DNA from: Rs1 sp029027825
GTDB taxonomy: Bacteria > Pseudomonadota > Gammaproteobacteria > Pseudomonadales > Balneatricaceae
DNA length: 64,000 nucleotides
Reading direction: 5' to 3'
Assembly: GCA_029027825.1 (NCBI GenBank)
Contig: CP093399.1
Span: 3,906,001 to 3,970,000, forward strand
Position 1 is the stretch's first letter. Every line of letters starts with the position of its first letter. Under the pieces are notes generated by a model, which had not been told where the DNA came from, did not search any database, and worked only from the letters and a program-made list of their open reading frames with translations. The translations under genes and the position numbers were made by a program. Positions 1-7,880 of the stretch are shown here, piece after piece.

Positions 1-168
1 TTGAAAGCTCTATACACAAACAAATTCGCAGAAAAGAAAGGTTCAGGGAAAGGGGTGTATAGCATAGAAGTGAATGGTAATTGGCGTATCACATTCCAAA
101 TCGAAGATGAGGGTGCAGTTTTTCTTGATTACCTTGATTATCATGGTAAATCAATCAAAGCCCGCTAG
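1..168 (+). CDS. higB: HigB-type toxin of a toxin-antitoxin pair, C-terminal part (5' truncated by window edge)
   Basis: The frame is open from base 1 to a TAG at 166-168 and gives 55 codons. The translation contains the HigB/RelE-superfamily core: a VYSIEV strand, then GNWRITF and a closing DYLDYHG. These match the N-x-W-R-I-x-F and D-Y-H signatures of HigB mRNA interferases, which cleave mRNA at the ribosome. The family is usually 90-110 residues, so about 40 N-terminal residues lie outside the window. The TTG at base 1 is not a start. The antitoxin gene follows on the same strand (toxin first, as is normal for higBA) but after an unusually long gap of 158 bases. Identity is from motif recognition. 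Confidence 0.8.
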   Translation: MKALYTNKFAEKKGSGKGVYSIEVNGNWRITFQIEDEGAVFLDYLDYHGKSIKAR

Positions 169-224
169 CAAAATATAACATCGTCAATTGAGGTGATTCA
201 CTGAGCAGTGAGCTGGACTATGCT

Positions 225-248
225 CTACCTGAATCTGTAGCTTTCATG
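225..248 (+). repeat. Degenerate copy of the GAATCCGTG dispersed repeat, between higB and higA
   Basis: The stretch reads ACCTGAATCTGTAGCTTTCA and resembles the head of repeat copies near 2196, 4322, 13362 and 14310. Its position in the abnormally long higB-higA spacer suggests that insertion of the repeat pushed the two genes apart. The match is short, so this is tentative. Confidence 0.35.
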
Positions 249-293
249 CGGTTCTTAGCATCAGTTCTTGATCCTCTTTGTTGTCACGAATTA

Positions 294-313
294 AGGCTCT
301 ATTGAAATAGCCT
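294..313. promoter_or_regulatory. Imperfect palindrome just upstream of higA, possible HigA operator
   Basis: AGGCTCTATT and AATAGCCT form an imperfect inverted repeat directly before the ribosome-binding region (AAAGGA at 314-319) of higA. HigA proteins repress their own promoter at short palindromes, so an operator role is plausible. It is inferred only from position. Confidence 0.3.
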
Positions 314-326
314 AAAAGGAAATATA

Positions 327-626
327 ATGAAGCAAATCAGAAAACCCTCTCATCCAGGTAAATTTTTTAAATTTACAATATTAGATGAACATAACATCTC
401 TATCACTGCGGCTGCGAAGAATTTAGGTGTGACTAGAAAGGCTTTAAGTGAATTCGTCAACGGCAAAGCTAAGTGTTCGCACGCAATGGCGCGACGTTTG
501 GCCGAAGCCACAGGTACTGGCGTATCTATTTGGATAATGATGCAGGCAAAGCTAGATACTTGGGAGGCCGAAAACATGATTATTGATACCCAAGTAACGC
601 CTTTTGATATTAAACTACAAGCTTGA
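327..626 (+). CDS. higA: HigA-type antitoxin, XRE-family DNA-binding protein
   Basis: This 99-residue protein opens with the HPGKFFK segment typical of HigA (usually HPGEIL) and continues with a helix-turn-helix at about residues 27-60 (ITAAAKNLGVTRKALSEFVNG). The antitoxin binds and neutralises HigB and represses the operon. Length and motif order fit the family (about 95-110 residues). An AAAGGA ribosome-binding site sits 8 bases before the ATG. It lies downstream of the higB remnant on the same strand. The gap between them (169-326) may mean that it now has its own promoter. Confidence 0.85.
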   Translation: MKQIRKPSHPGKFFKFTILDEHNISITAAAKNLGVTRKALSEFVNGKAKCSHAMARRLAEATGTGVSIWIMMQAKLDTWEAENMIIDTQVTPFDIKLQA

Positions 627-809
627 TATCCCACTTAGACGATCACTAGTGAGTGTTAACGGCAGCTGGCCTGTCGAGCATTTCTGATAAGCATTTGATT
701 ATCCACACACAGCAAGTTGAATATTCCCATATTCGCTTGCTGGTACCAAATCCCTACTGACGATAACTGCTCGCGCTATTCGCCTAAACATTGCTCATAA
801 AAAACCACG

Positions 810-2162
810 CTACACTGGCAGTACTATTTTTACGCAGGTTCCCCTGCCGACTTCACTGCTGATACTCAACTGTCCGGCGTGCGCTTCTACAATTAATTTA
901 CACAGGTACAATCCTATCCCAAAACCTCCGGTATCACGGGTTCTTGAGGGGTCTGCTCGATAGAAAGGTTCGGTGACATGCGCTAGATCTTGTGCGGCAA
1001 TTCCCGCGCCATAATCGATCACCTTTATTTGTATTTGCCGCTCGCTAAAACTAAGCTGAACACAGGGAGCGGGCAGCGACGCACCACCGTGACAAATTGC
1101 GTTGGCAATGGTGTTTCGCATCAGTAAACGGATACGTTTTTCATCTAGCTCAAACAGCGGCAATTCAGTACTTTGCAGTATTTCTAAGCTGACCTTATTG
1201 GCCGGTAATTCATCGATAACGCTGGCAATCAATTGCTCTAACTGAACGGGTACTCTGTTTAAGATAGCGTGCGGGGTATTGATTCGCTCGGTCTCCAAGA
1301 TGTCGGTGATCAGCGTTTCCATCTCCATCAAATCTTCTTCTAAACGGGTTTTGTTGGTGGAGTCTGGCAACATTTGTGTCGCTATTTTTGCCCGGGTTAG
1401 AGGGGATCTTAATTCATGACTAACCGCCAGTAGTAATTGACGTTTGGCATCCAGCATCTGCGCTATATCCGCAGCCATTTTATTGATACTCGACGAGAGC
1501 TCTCCTAAATCATTGTCTTTTCTAACTGGCACTTGATAATCCAACTGCCCACTGCCCATTTTTTTTACCCCAATCTTTATATCCTGAACTGGCTTTAACA
1601 TTCTCCTCAACTGCCAAAAACTAATCCCTAGAATAAGAAATAGAAAGAGTAATGACCAGAAGCCGATGGTGGATGTCTGCTCAGTTTTTCCATGGTGAGA
1701 TAATTCAAAGTAAATTTGATACTGGTCTATTTGATTGCGCATTATCATCCGGTCGTCACTTTCACCAAACATGATAACTTGACCTTTTTGCTCTAGTTTA
1801 TTTAAGTAATTATTACGTTTACGACGCCATTTCTTCTGTCGACTTTCAAATTTAATTTCTGCTACATCTAAAGCGGAACCAGTGGAGGAATAATGTAAAC
1901 CACCCCCTTTTATATAGATATTGATCGGCAGTCGCTCAGCCAATAATTTTGCACGTTCAATGTTCGGCGGATTACCAATATCGGCATTGATGTAATCTAA
2001 ATATTGCTCTAAATGTGGGCGTACATTGGCCTTCCATTGAAACGCAAAACCATGAATGAGAATCGACAATATCAATATCAAGATGGCGCCACTCGCCGCA
2101 GCAAATACCACCATTAATCGCACTGCAAGAGATTTTTTGAAAAAATCGAGAATACTTTGCAT
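810..2162 (-). CDS. Sensor histidine kinase, CpxA/RstB-like, of the first Cpx-like locus
   Basis: This 450-residue inner-membrane kinase has a membrane helix at about 16-41, a periplasmic sensor region to about 165, a second helix at about 167-186, a HAMP linker at about 187-240 and a HisKA domain with the phospho-acceptor His249 (AVSHELRSP). A HATPase domain follows, with an N box (NAICHG), G1 (DYGAGI), F box (FYRAD) and G2 (GFGIGLYLC). All catalytic boxes are present. It is the last gene of a leftward set: spy-like gene, 145-residue gene, response regulator, kinase. It should phosphorylate the regulator at 2320-3003. The Spy-like neighbours and the CpxR-like boxes at 4261-4315 suggest envelope stress sensing. 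The exact signal is unknown. Confidence 0.88.
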   Translation of the reverse strand: MQSILDFFKKSLAVRLMVVFAAASGAILILILSILIHGFAFQWKANVRPHLEQYLDYINADIGNPPNIERAKLLAERLPINIYIKGGGLHYSSTGSALDVAEIKFESRQKKWRRKRNNYLNKLEQKGQVIMFGESDDRMIMRNQIDQYQIYFELSHHGKTEQTSTIGFWSLLFLFLILGISFWQLRRMLKPVQDIKIGVKKMGSGQLDYQVPVRKDNDLGELSSSINKMAADIAQMLDAKRQLLLAVSHELRSPLTRAKIATQMLPDSTNKTRLEEDLMEMETLITDILETERINTPHAILNRVPVQLEQLIASVIDELPANKVSLEILQSTELPLFELDEKRIRLLMRNTIANAICHGGASLPAPCVQLSFSERQIQIKVIDYGAGIAAQDLAHVTEPFYRADPSRTRDTGGFGIGLYLCKLIVEAHAGQLSISSEVGRGTCVKIVLPV

Positions 2163-2192
2163 CTAATAATTCCACTACTGAATAGATTTAAA

Positions 2193-2311
2193 CTTGGATC
2201 CGTGGCTTCAAAGTGAATACACAGAGTAAAATATTGGCTTTACAGTGGCGTTGAAATATCTCACCGCTGTAGTATCAAAAATTTGTGCTATGTGCTGCAG
2301 TGAAGCGACTG
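2193..2311. repeat. Dispersed GAATCCGTG repeat, copy between kinase and regulator genes
   Basis: The 157-base gap between the two-component genes holds GGATCCGTGGCTTCAAAGTG, then TTTACAGTGG and, near its end, GCTATGTGCTGCAGTGAAG. The same blocks in the same order and spacing recur at 4322-4513, with roughly three quarters identity by eye over the first 60 bases. This is a non-coding repeat inserted between genes of one operon. Confidence 0.6.
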
Positions 2312-2319
2312 ATTGAGTG

Positions 2320-3003
2320 TTAAAGCTTAGCTAAAACAAAAGCGTAACCTGAGCCATAGACGGTTTTAATTGGGGTGGCGGGTTTTAATTTGGTGCGTAA
2401 ACGGCTCACTAAAATATCCACTGATCGACTGAACAATTCGGTATCTATGCCCTTTAACTGATTGAGAATGGCTTCCCTGCTAAAATCTTTTCCAGGGCTG
2501 TTCTCCAGTAACAATAACAGCTGATATTCAATAGTAGAAAGCTCTACTTGTCGATTATTGACCCAGACTTCGCGTTGCTCACATTTTATTGTCAGCTGTT
2601 GATACTCTAGATTAGTCACTCGCTCATTTTTCGCGACGCTGACCCCTTTGCGCTTGATAATACTATTCAATCTGGCAACTAATTCACGGGGTTCGAAGGG
2701 TTTTGGTAAGTAGTCATCCGCCCCCAATTCAATCCCCACTACTCGATCAGTCACTTCTCCGCGCGCTGTTAACATGATAATCGGGATATCGCTAAATTGA
2801 CGAATTTTTCGACAGACTTCAAAGCCGTCCATCTCTGGCATCATCACATCTAGAATAACACCGACAAAGCTCTCTTCTTGCAACATTTTTAGCCCGATTG
2901 ACGGCAGTTGCGCAGCGGATATCTGAATCCCATAGCGAACACAGTACTCTGTCAACAGCGGAGCTAATTTCTGGTCATCATCGATTAATAAAACCTTGGA
3001 CAT
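2320..3003 (-). CDS. OmpR/CpxR-family response regulator of the first Cpx-like locus
   Basis: This 227-residue DNA-binding regulator has a receiver domain at residues 1-115, with an acidic pocket (DDD at 8-10), phospho-acceptor Asp52 (LDVMMPEMDG), conserved Thr in MLTA near 79 and Lys101 (PKPFEP). It is followed by a winged-helix Trans_Reg_C domain (about 130-225, ending VYGSGYAFV). It is the partner of the kinase at 810-2162, from which it is separated by a repeat-filled gap. CpxR-like direct repeats upstream of the first gene of this set (4261-4315) suggest autoregulation. A second regulator of the same type lies at 48129-48860, so this is one of two parallel systems. Confidence 0.9.
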   Translation of the reverse strand: MSKVLLIDDDQKLAPLLTEYCVRYGIQISAAQLPSIGLKMLQEESFVGVILDVMMPEMDGFEVCRKIRQFSDIPIIMLTARGEVTDRVVGIELGADDYLPKPFEPRELVARLNSIIKRKGVSVAKNERVTNLEYQQLTIKCEQREVWVNNRQVELSTIEYQLLLLLENSPGKDFSREAILNQLKGIDTELFSRSVDILVSRLRTKLKPATPIKTVYGSGYAFVLAKL

Positions 3004-3137
3004 AATTTTTCGTTACCAATAAATTATTGTGATTAGCACCTGCCCACCAAAAAGCATATAGCAATGCGGTTCGGCAAAGCGTAGGGTTTGGCCGAAAAAT
3101 ACTGTTCGAGTATTGTCTTAGCAGGCTGCAGCATAAC

Positions 3138-3575
3138 TTATCCCATCGCGAGACGAAACTGCCGCTGCTGCAGCGCAGTCACCATTTCCTTTTGACTACT
3201 ACTTAAACGACTGAACCAGAGGGCAAAATTATTTAATATTGTCAGCAATGCTTGGCGCTGATCACAGGTCTGGATAGTAATGTCGCTAACTAATCGCTCT
3301 CCTGCCAATCGTTCCCCCTGCAGCACTTCGACTAATTGATTTTCATCTAGCGGCTGATTTCCCCATTGATTGAAGAGCGTTTGGAGTGCTACCGCACTTA
3401 GCTGGAGATGATGGCGCTGCTCGGTAGATAAATAGATTTTTTTCGCCACTGAATTGATCACCTCTGCTAAGCCCGCGGGTAATATATCTTCATTGAGCCT
3501 GGCCACCCAATTATCGGTAGTGCTTATACCAACAATTTTTTGTACTAAGCTACTAGCAGTGAAATTAAAGCTCAT
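3138..3575 (-). CDS. Uncharacterised helical protein, possibly Spy-related and lacking a signal peptide
   Basis: I do not recognise this 145-residue protein as a named family. It is predicted to be helical and rich in Gln and Leu. It carries two motifs that look like the LTxxQ signature of Spy/CpxP chaperones: LSTEQRHHL near residue 50 and LSSSQKEMV near 125, and the second falls at the C-terminus as in Spy. Unlike Spy it starts MSFNFTASS with no export signal, so it would stay in the cytoplasm. It lies between a genuine Spy-like gene (3722-4177) and the response regulator, on the same strand, so it probably belongs to the same stress regulon. Relation to Spy is an inference from two short motifs and context. 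Confidence 0.6.
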   Translation of the reverse strand: MSFNFTASSLVQKIVGISTTDNWVARLNEDILPAGLAEVINSVAKKIYLSTEQRHHLQLSAVALQTLFNQWGNQPLDENQLVEVLQGERLAGERLVSDITIQTCDQRQALLTILNNFALWFSRLSSSQKEMVTALQQRQFRLAMG

Positions 3576-3664
3576 TATAAACTCCAGTTAAGGAAGCTAT
3601 CAGCAGTTCTGATCAATAACTCACACACGCTTCTGGCGAACAGAAAGAATGCGAGGTTTGGACA

Positions 3665-3706
3665 GCACTAGAAGCTAACTTAGATTTCCAAGTTAGCTTC
3701 TAGTGC
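3665..3706 (-). ncRNA. Perfect 17-bp hairpin in the 3' region of the spy-like gene
   Basis: GCACTAGAAGCTAACTT (3665-3681) and its exact complement at 3690-3706 enclose an 8-base loop, 15 bases past the stop of the spy-like gene on the minus strand. No U-run follows, so it is not a standard terminator. It may be an mRNA-stabilising or processing element between the first and second genes. In E. coli the cpxP 3' end gives the small RNA CpxQ; whether anything similar happens here is speculation. Confidence 0.5.
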
Positions 3707-3721
3707 CTTGCAAAGTGTGGA

Positions 3722-4177
3722 TTAGTGATTCATCCACCCACGGCCGTGTCTTGATTTTTTATCTTCGATAAACTGGATAACTTCTGCTTTTTGCTCTGGA
3801 TTGAGATTATCGAGAAAGTCAGCTAAAGCCGCTAAGATAGCAGGAGCTTCTTGATTAACCAGCTCCGTTTTCTGGTTGATCATGGCTAAAATTTGTTGTT
3901 GGTCAAATTTATCGGCCTCTAACAGATTTTTCAGCTTAGAATGTAAAGGTTTTCCCTGTGCCTGAAAGGTGCTTTTTACGGCGATGATTTTATCACTGAG
4001 CACTTCCAATTGCTTTTGCTGGCTCTCATTCAAACTCAATTCGCTGCCTATATAGCTGACCATAAAGGCGGCCTGCGCTTCACCAAAACCGCTGTTATAT
4101 TTCGCATAAGCTGTTGCTCCCGTTGCTAAACCAAGAGTAAGAACAACCGCGCTGATAATTTTAGTGGTACGTTTCAT
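3722..4177 (-). CDS. Spy/CpxP-family periplasmic protein (first copy)
   Basis: This 151-residue protein has a signal peptide (MKRTTKIISAVVLTLGLATG, cleavage near ATAYA at 21-25) and a helical domain with LTxxQ-type motifs LNESQQKQL (about 49-57) and LNPEQKAEV (about 126-134). It ends in a short basic and His-containing tail. Spy/CpxP proteins are periplasmic chaperones or stress adaptors; CpxP damps the CpxA kinase. It is the first gene of the leftward set that leads to the regulator and kinase. Direct GTAAM repeats 84-124 bases upstream look like CpxR sites. A perfect hairpin follows the stop. The sequence does not decide whether it acts as a chaperone or an inhibitor. Confidence 0.85.
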   Translation of the reverse strand: MKRTTKIISAVVLTLGLATGATAYAKYNSGFGEAQAAFMVSYIGSELSLNESQQKQLEVLSDKIIAVKSTFQAQGKPLHSKLKNLLEADKFDQQQILAMINQKTELVNQEAPAILAALADFLDNLNPEQKAEVIQFIEDKKSRHGRGWMNH

Positions 4178-4260
4178 AGTATTTCTCCGTTTCAGTTAAG
4201 ATCTATTTGAGAGACCCTTTTGCTGTTTGGATCATCTCTTTGCTGTAGGAGAAGTATCTA

Positions 4261-4315
4261 GTAAAGCAGTGTTAAACTCTTTTCACTAACGCATCAGGTT
4301 GTAACAAGTTGTAAC
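4261..4315 (-). promoter_or_regulatory. Two CpxR-like direct-repeat boxes upstream of the spy-like operon
   Basis: GTAAAGCAGTGTTAA (4261-4275) and GTAACAAGTTGTAAC (4301-4315) each have two half-sites with 5-base spacing. The known CpxR box is GTAAA-N5-GTAAA. The first has one mismatch and the second has one per half-site. They lie 84-138 bases upstream of the spy-like start at 4177. Regulation by the regulator at 2320-3003, the one at 48129-48860, or both is possible. Confidence 0.5.
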
Positions 4316-4321
4316 TTTTAC

Positions 4322-4513
4322 CTGAATCCGTGACTTTAAAGTGAATACAATGTGTAAGGTATGGGTTCTACAGTGGAATTCAAAAACCTTAACTGTAAGC
4401 TAATCTGCGTCCGGCACTCGCCAAATGAATGCATCTATGCATAAAAACTATCTGTTCAGCGGGTGATTTGTAACCTTTATAATCAATAGCTTGCGCTATA
4501 TTTCGCAGTAAAA
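4322..4513. repeat. Dispersed GAATCCGTG repeat in the 4178-4600 intergenic stretch
   Basis: Most of the 423-base gap between the spy-like gene and the exporter gene is this repeat plus the CpxR-like boxes. It starts GAATCCGTGACTTTAAAGTG, has CTACAGTGG about 50 bases on, and ends near GCTATATTTCGCAGTAAAA, parallel to the copy at 2193-2311. No coding sequence is evident. Confidence 0.6.
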
Positions 4514-4551
4514 TAACTGATTTATATTTTATCTAAAGTTTACATAAGAAA

Positions 4552-4580
4552 TAATAAAACGGCTTGGATGCCGTTTATTT
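4552..4580 (-). terminator. Terminator-like hairpin after the EamA exporter gene
   Basis: AAACGGC (4557-4563) and GCCGTTT (4570-4576) form a 7-bp stem with a 6-base loop, 25 bases past the stop of the minus-strand exporter gene. The following minus-strand sequence is TATTATTTC. It is a weak but typical intrinsic terminator. Confidence 0.6.
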
Positions 4581-4600
4581 ATTGAGGTGCTGTGTGTTTT

Positions 4601-5521
4601 TTAATCTCTCTTGATTCTGTTGATCAGCGAAAAAATCTTAGTACCCCAGCCTAAATTAAGCCCCGTTACGCTACATAAAATAAGTACTATGCCCAGCCAT
4701 TGATATAAACTTAAAGTTTGCTGATAGACTATATAGTCAACTAATATAGCGATAGCAGGATATAGAAACGCCAGCATAGCGATCAGCGTAATCGGCAGTT
4801 TTTGATAAGCTGAATACAATAAAATGTACATTAAACAAGTGTGAACTAGCCCTAAGATCAGCAGATAACTCCACTGTAAGCTGGTTTCAGGTAGCGCCGA
4901 AAAATTTGCCAGAGGAAAGAGCAGCAGCACTCCGATAATAGTGTTCATAAATGCAATCACTTCAGGGCGCAGTCCAAGTAACCTTTTTGTTAGCAAGGTG
5001 TTGGTAGCGTACAAAATAGCTGCACCCAATGCCATAGCAAAGCCCAGCATTTGCTGACCTGCACTGCTATCACTGGCCACTAAATCGGTGCCATTAATCT
5101 CTATTATCAATAACAAGCCGATAAATGCCGAGAGAAACCAAGGTAGTTTAACCAGAGCTATTTTTTCACCTAGTACTAGAGCGGCGATCAGCAGTAGAAA
5201 AAATGGCTGGGTGTTATAGACGACGGTTGATAGTGATATAGAGGCATAGTTATAAGCGTTGAATAACAGTATCCAATTTAATACCAGCGCAATCGCAGCA
5301 CCCAAGACAATCCAGAGATTTTTCCCGCGAATTGGCCAGGGGCTTAAATAGCCGCGCCACCAGCAGTACAGCCCTAATCCAACCGCCCCAAACAGGCAGC
5401 GAAAAAATATGACATTCCAAACAGATTGCTCAGACTCAAGCACTAAAAAGCCAATAAATCCGGATAAAATCATTGCGGCACTCATTTCTAAAGTGCCCCA
5501 TTGTCTGGTCGTTAAGCTCAC
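4601..5521 (-). CDS. EamA-family (drug/metabolite) transporter
   Basis: About 306 residues with ten predicted membrane helices arranged as two EamA halves (about 10-140 and 155-295), the usual length of the DMT superfamily. Such proteins export amino acids, nucleotides, amines or drugs; the substrate cannot be read here. Two GTG starts are available, at 5527 and 5521. AGAGG overlaps the first and lies five bases before the second, so the second is preferred. The upstream oxidase gene ends 31 bases away on the same strand, so the two are probably co-transcribed. The pairing suggests handling of an amine or amino acid. Confidence 0.82.
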   Translation of the reverse strand: MSLTTRQWGTLEMSAAMILSGFIGFLVLESEQSVWNVIFFRCLFGAVGLGLYCWWRGYLSPWPIRGKNLWIVLGAAIALVLNWILLFNAYNYASISLSTVVYNTQPFFLLLIAALVLGEKIALVKLPWFLSAFIGLLLIIEINGTDLVASDSSAGQQMLGFAMALGAAILYATNTLLTKRLLGLRPEVIAFMNTIIGVLLLFPLANFSALPETSLQWSYLLILGLVHTCLMYILLYSAYQKLPITLIAMLAFLYPAIAILVDYIVYQQTLSLYQWLGIVLILCSVTGLNLGWGTKIFSLINRIKRD

Positions 5522-5552
5522 TAACACCTCTTTAAATGCTCAAAAAAAAAAT

Positions 5553-6839
5553 TTAATTGATGATATTTGACTCTTGAATTTTATCTTTAAAACGCAAATA
5601 TTTATAGGTCATATTAGCCACCATTGGCCCCAACAAGCCGCCATTCCACTGACAGCCGAAAGGCGCCAGTAATTGATAGTCATCGTTAATTTCACATATT
5701 GCCTGGGCGACTATTGTGCCGCAAATAGTCCCGGTATTTAAACCGTGTCCACCAAAAGTGGAACATAGCCACTGCCCTTTACTCTGCTGTTGGACGATCG
5801 GCATTTTATGGCTAGCGTAGGCCATTAACCCCGACCAAGACTGCTCAATTTTCACCTCTTTCAGCTCTGGGTAAACCGAACAGAGGTCAACACGCAACAT
5901 ATTGGCTAAGCGCTGTGCATTATTTTGCTGATGGGTTGTGATCCTCGATCCCCAGAGCAATTTATCGCCATCTACTAACCGATAATAATCAGCAGCTCTG
6001 CGGTCATCCGCAATGCTTATTTGCCTAGTAATAAGTTGGCTTGCCAGACTTCCCAATGGCTCAGTGACTACCATGTAAGTTGAGATTGGTAAAAATGATT
6101 TACGCAGCGCTGGCATTTCTTTACCTGTGTAGCCCCCACCGCAAAACACCATCTGTTGACATGAAATTTTAGCCGCTTCGGTTATTACTACGTTTTTTTC
6201 ACCATCATTTTCTACAGAGATAAGCGAAGTCTGTTCAAAAATAAGCCCACCTTTGCTCTCAATCACCTCAGCCAAGCCGAGACAGTAGTTCAACGGATGA
6301 AAATGAAACGCTTGGTCAGAATACAACCCTTCAAAATAGCGTTTGGTGCGACAGATATCTCGCACTTCTTCGGTATCTAAAAAGGTTAAATCAAAGCGGT
6401 ATTTATCCGCCATTTGCCGCTGATGTTGGCGCAATTTATGTTGCTGAGGATAGCGCGCGGCACGTAATTGACCTATCTTTAAATCGCACTTAGGCAGAGA
6501 AAACTCACTGATATTTTGCCTAATAATCGCCACGCCTTTAGCTGACAGATCAAACAGCGCTTGAGCATGCTCTAAGCCCAGTTGCTGCTCTAGCGTTGCA
6601 ATCCCCTCAGCCCAGCCAGCCATCACCAATCCGCCATTGCGGCCCGACGCACCCCAAGCGACAGTTTCACGATCAATCAATGCGACTGTTTTTCCTTGTT
6701 TTAGCAATTCAAGCGCGCAGCTTAAGCCGGCTATTCCCGCCCCAACTACACATACATCTACGCTAATATCAGCAGTTAAAGGCGTTCTATTTTTACAGAC
6801 GATTGCAGTAGCTGCATAGTAAGTATTTGGGTATTTCAT
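5553..6839 (-). CDS. FAD-dependent amine/amino-acid oxidoreductase (DAO family)
   Basis: This 428-residue flavoenzyme has the N-terminal dinucleotide-binding motif VVGAGIAGLS (Gly33, Gly35, Gly38), the GASGRNGG segment near 65 that binds the FAD pyrophosphate in this family, and a C-terminal STFGGHGLNTGT motif near 372-383. The overall pattern resembles gamma-glutamylputrescine oxidase (PuuB) and related oxidases of primary or secondary amines. The true substrate is uncertain. It is transcribed away from a LysR gene, from a shared control region with nested inverted repeats, and runs into an EamA exporter gene. A LysR-controlled amine catabolism or detoxification unit is likely. Confidence 0.82.
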   Translation of the reverse strand: MKYPNTYYAATAIVCKNRTPLTADISVDVCVVGAGIAGLSCALELLKQGKTVALIDRETVAWGASGRNGGLVMAGWAEGIATLEQQLGLEHAQALFDLSAKGVAIIRQNISEFSLPKCDLKIGQLRAARYPQQHKLRQHQRQMADKYRFDLTFLDTEEVRDICRTKRYFEGLYSDQAFHFHPLNYCLGLAEVIESKGGLIFEQTSLISVENDGEKNVVITEAAKISCQQMVFCGGGYTGKEMPALRKSFLPISTYMVVTEPLGSLASQLITRQISIADDRRAADYYRLVDGDKLLWGSRITTHQQNNAQRLANMLRVDLCSVYPELKEVKIEQSWSGLMAYASHKMPIVQQQSKGQWLCSTFGGHGLNTGTICGTIVAQAICEINDDYQLLAPFGCQWNGGLLGPMVANMTYKYLRFKDKIQESNIIN

Positions 6840-6929
6840 TGCGCCGTTTAATCCTTATCCATTGATTACTGAGGCCAATCTAAAAGTAGTGACTACAGAA
6901 CCATGATTTCTACTCTTTAATTTGCTTCT

Positions 6930-6978
6930 TTATGCTCGATTTTTCCATATACTATGGGAGCGAAAGAAGGGAGCATAA
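6930..6978. promoter_or_regulatory. Nested inverted repeats between the divergent oxidase and LysR genes, probable LysR operator
   Basis: TTATGCTC (6930-6937) and GAGCATAA (6971-6978) are exact inverted repeats. Between them lies the smaller palindrome CCATA-TAC-TATGG (6945-6957). The region sits between the two divergent starts, where LysR-type proteins bind. Regulator identity is inferred from adjacency. Confidence 0.5.
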
Positions 6979-7043
6979 TTCTTTTTCCCTATCGGGGATA
7001 GCACCTTTACTTATAACCCTTCGAGCTTTTGGAGTTTACTCAG

Positions 7044-7880
7044 TTGGATTTTAGATCATTAAGATATTTCACCGCAGTTTTTGAAGAGCGGAGCTTTAGC
7101 GCCGCTGCCAAGCGCTGTTTTGTCGCCCAGCCGTCGATATCAGGGGCGGTACAACAATTAGAATCTGAATTAGAATGCTCTTTGTTTGTCAGACATTCGA
7201 AAGGGATAACGCCGACTACTGAAGGCACCCAACTCTACCCTAGGGCTTGCCAGATACTGGCTGATGTTGCCGATATCAAGCACCAATTTCAAAATACCAC
7301 AGAACAGCTGACCTTCAAGTTGGCACTGTTGCCATTCCTCTCGGGAAAACGCGTCTCTAACCTGATTAAGCAGCTGATGCAGAGTTTACCCAATTTAGAC
7401 TTAACCTTAGTCGATACCAACGAAGAAGCAGATGCGCGCATCATTTCGCAAACAGTATCTGAAGACGATGAGATTTTTCATAAACTATGGGTCGACAGAT
7501 ACGTACTCGCGATTCCTATCGGTCACCCTTTAGCAAGTTACCCAACAGTGCGCTTAGCAGAGTTGAACAACTGCCCATTTATTAGTCGCTCACCTTGTGA
7601 CATCATTGATTCGTGGCAGTTTGCGATTGCCAAACGCGGTTTAAATTTAAAGGTAAAAGCCACCGTTAAAACCGAGGAGTATGCACTTGATCTGGTCGCG
7701 GTAGGTTTAGGGGTGTCGATTGTCCCGCTGCACTCTTTAGACGCCAGATCCGACTTAAGCTATTGCGAAATCAGTGACTTACAATTAGAGAGAGTGGTCG
7801 GCCTCGCCTATAAAAAAAGCACCGCTGTCGCACCCAGTTTGTTAGCAGCTATTGCCAATATTGAAAAGGAGAAGAAATAA
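7044..7880 (+). CDS. LysR-family transcriptional regulator
   Basis: This protein of about 278 residues has the LysR N-terminal winged helix (LRYFTAVFEERSFSAAAKRC, then SISGAVQQLE and LFVRHSKGI) and a periplasmic-binding-like effector domain from about residue 85. A TTG at 7044 has GGAG nine bases before it; another TTG at 7029 would add five residues and lacks a clear ribosome-binding site. It is divergent from the oxidase gene and probably controls that gene and the exporter behind it. The effector is unknown, perhaps the oxidase substrate. Confidence 0.87.
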   Translation: MDFRSLRYFTAVFEERSFSAAAKRCFVAQPSISGAVQQLESELECSLFVRHSKGITPTTEGTQLYPRACQILADVADIKHQFQNTTEQLTFKLALLPFLSGKRVSNLIKQLMQSLPNLDLTLVDTNEEADARIISQTVSEDDEIFHKLWVDRYVLAIPIGHPLASYPTVRLAELNNCPFISRSPCDIIDSWQFAIAKRGLNLKVKATVKTEEYALDLVAVGLGVSIVPLHSLDARSDLSYCEISDLQLERVVGLAYKKSTAVAPSLLAAIANIEKEKK

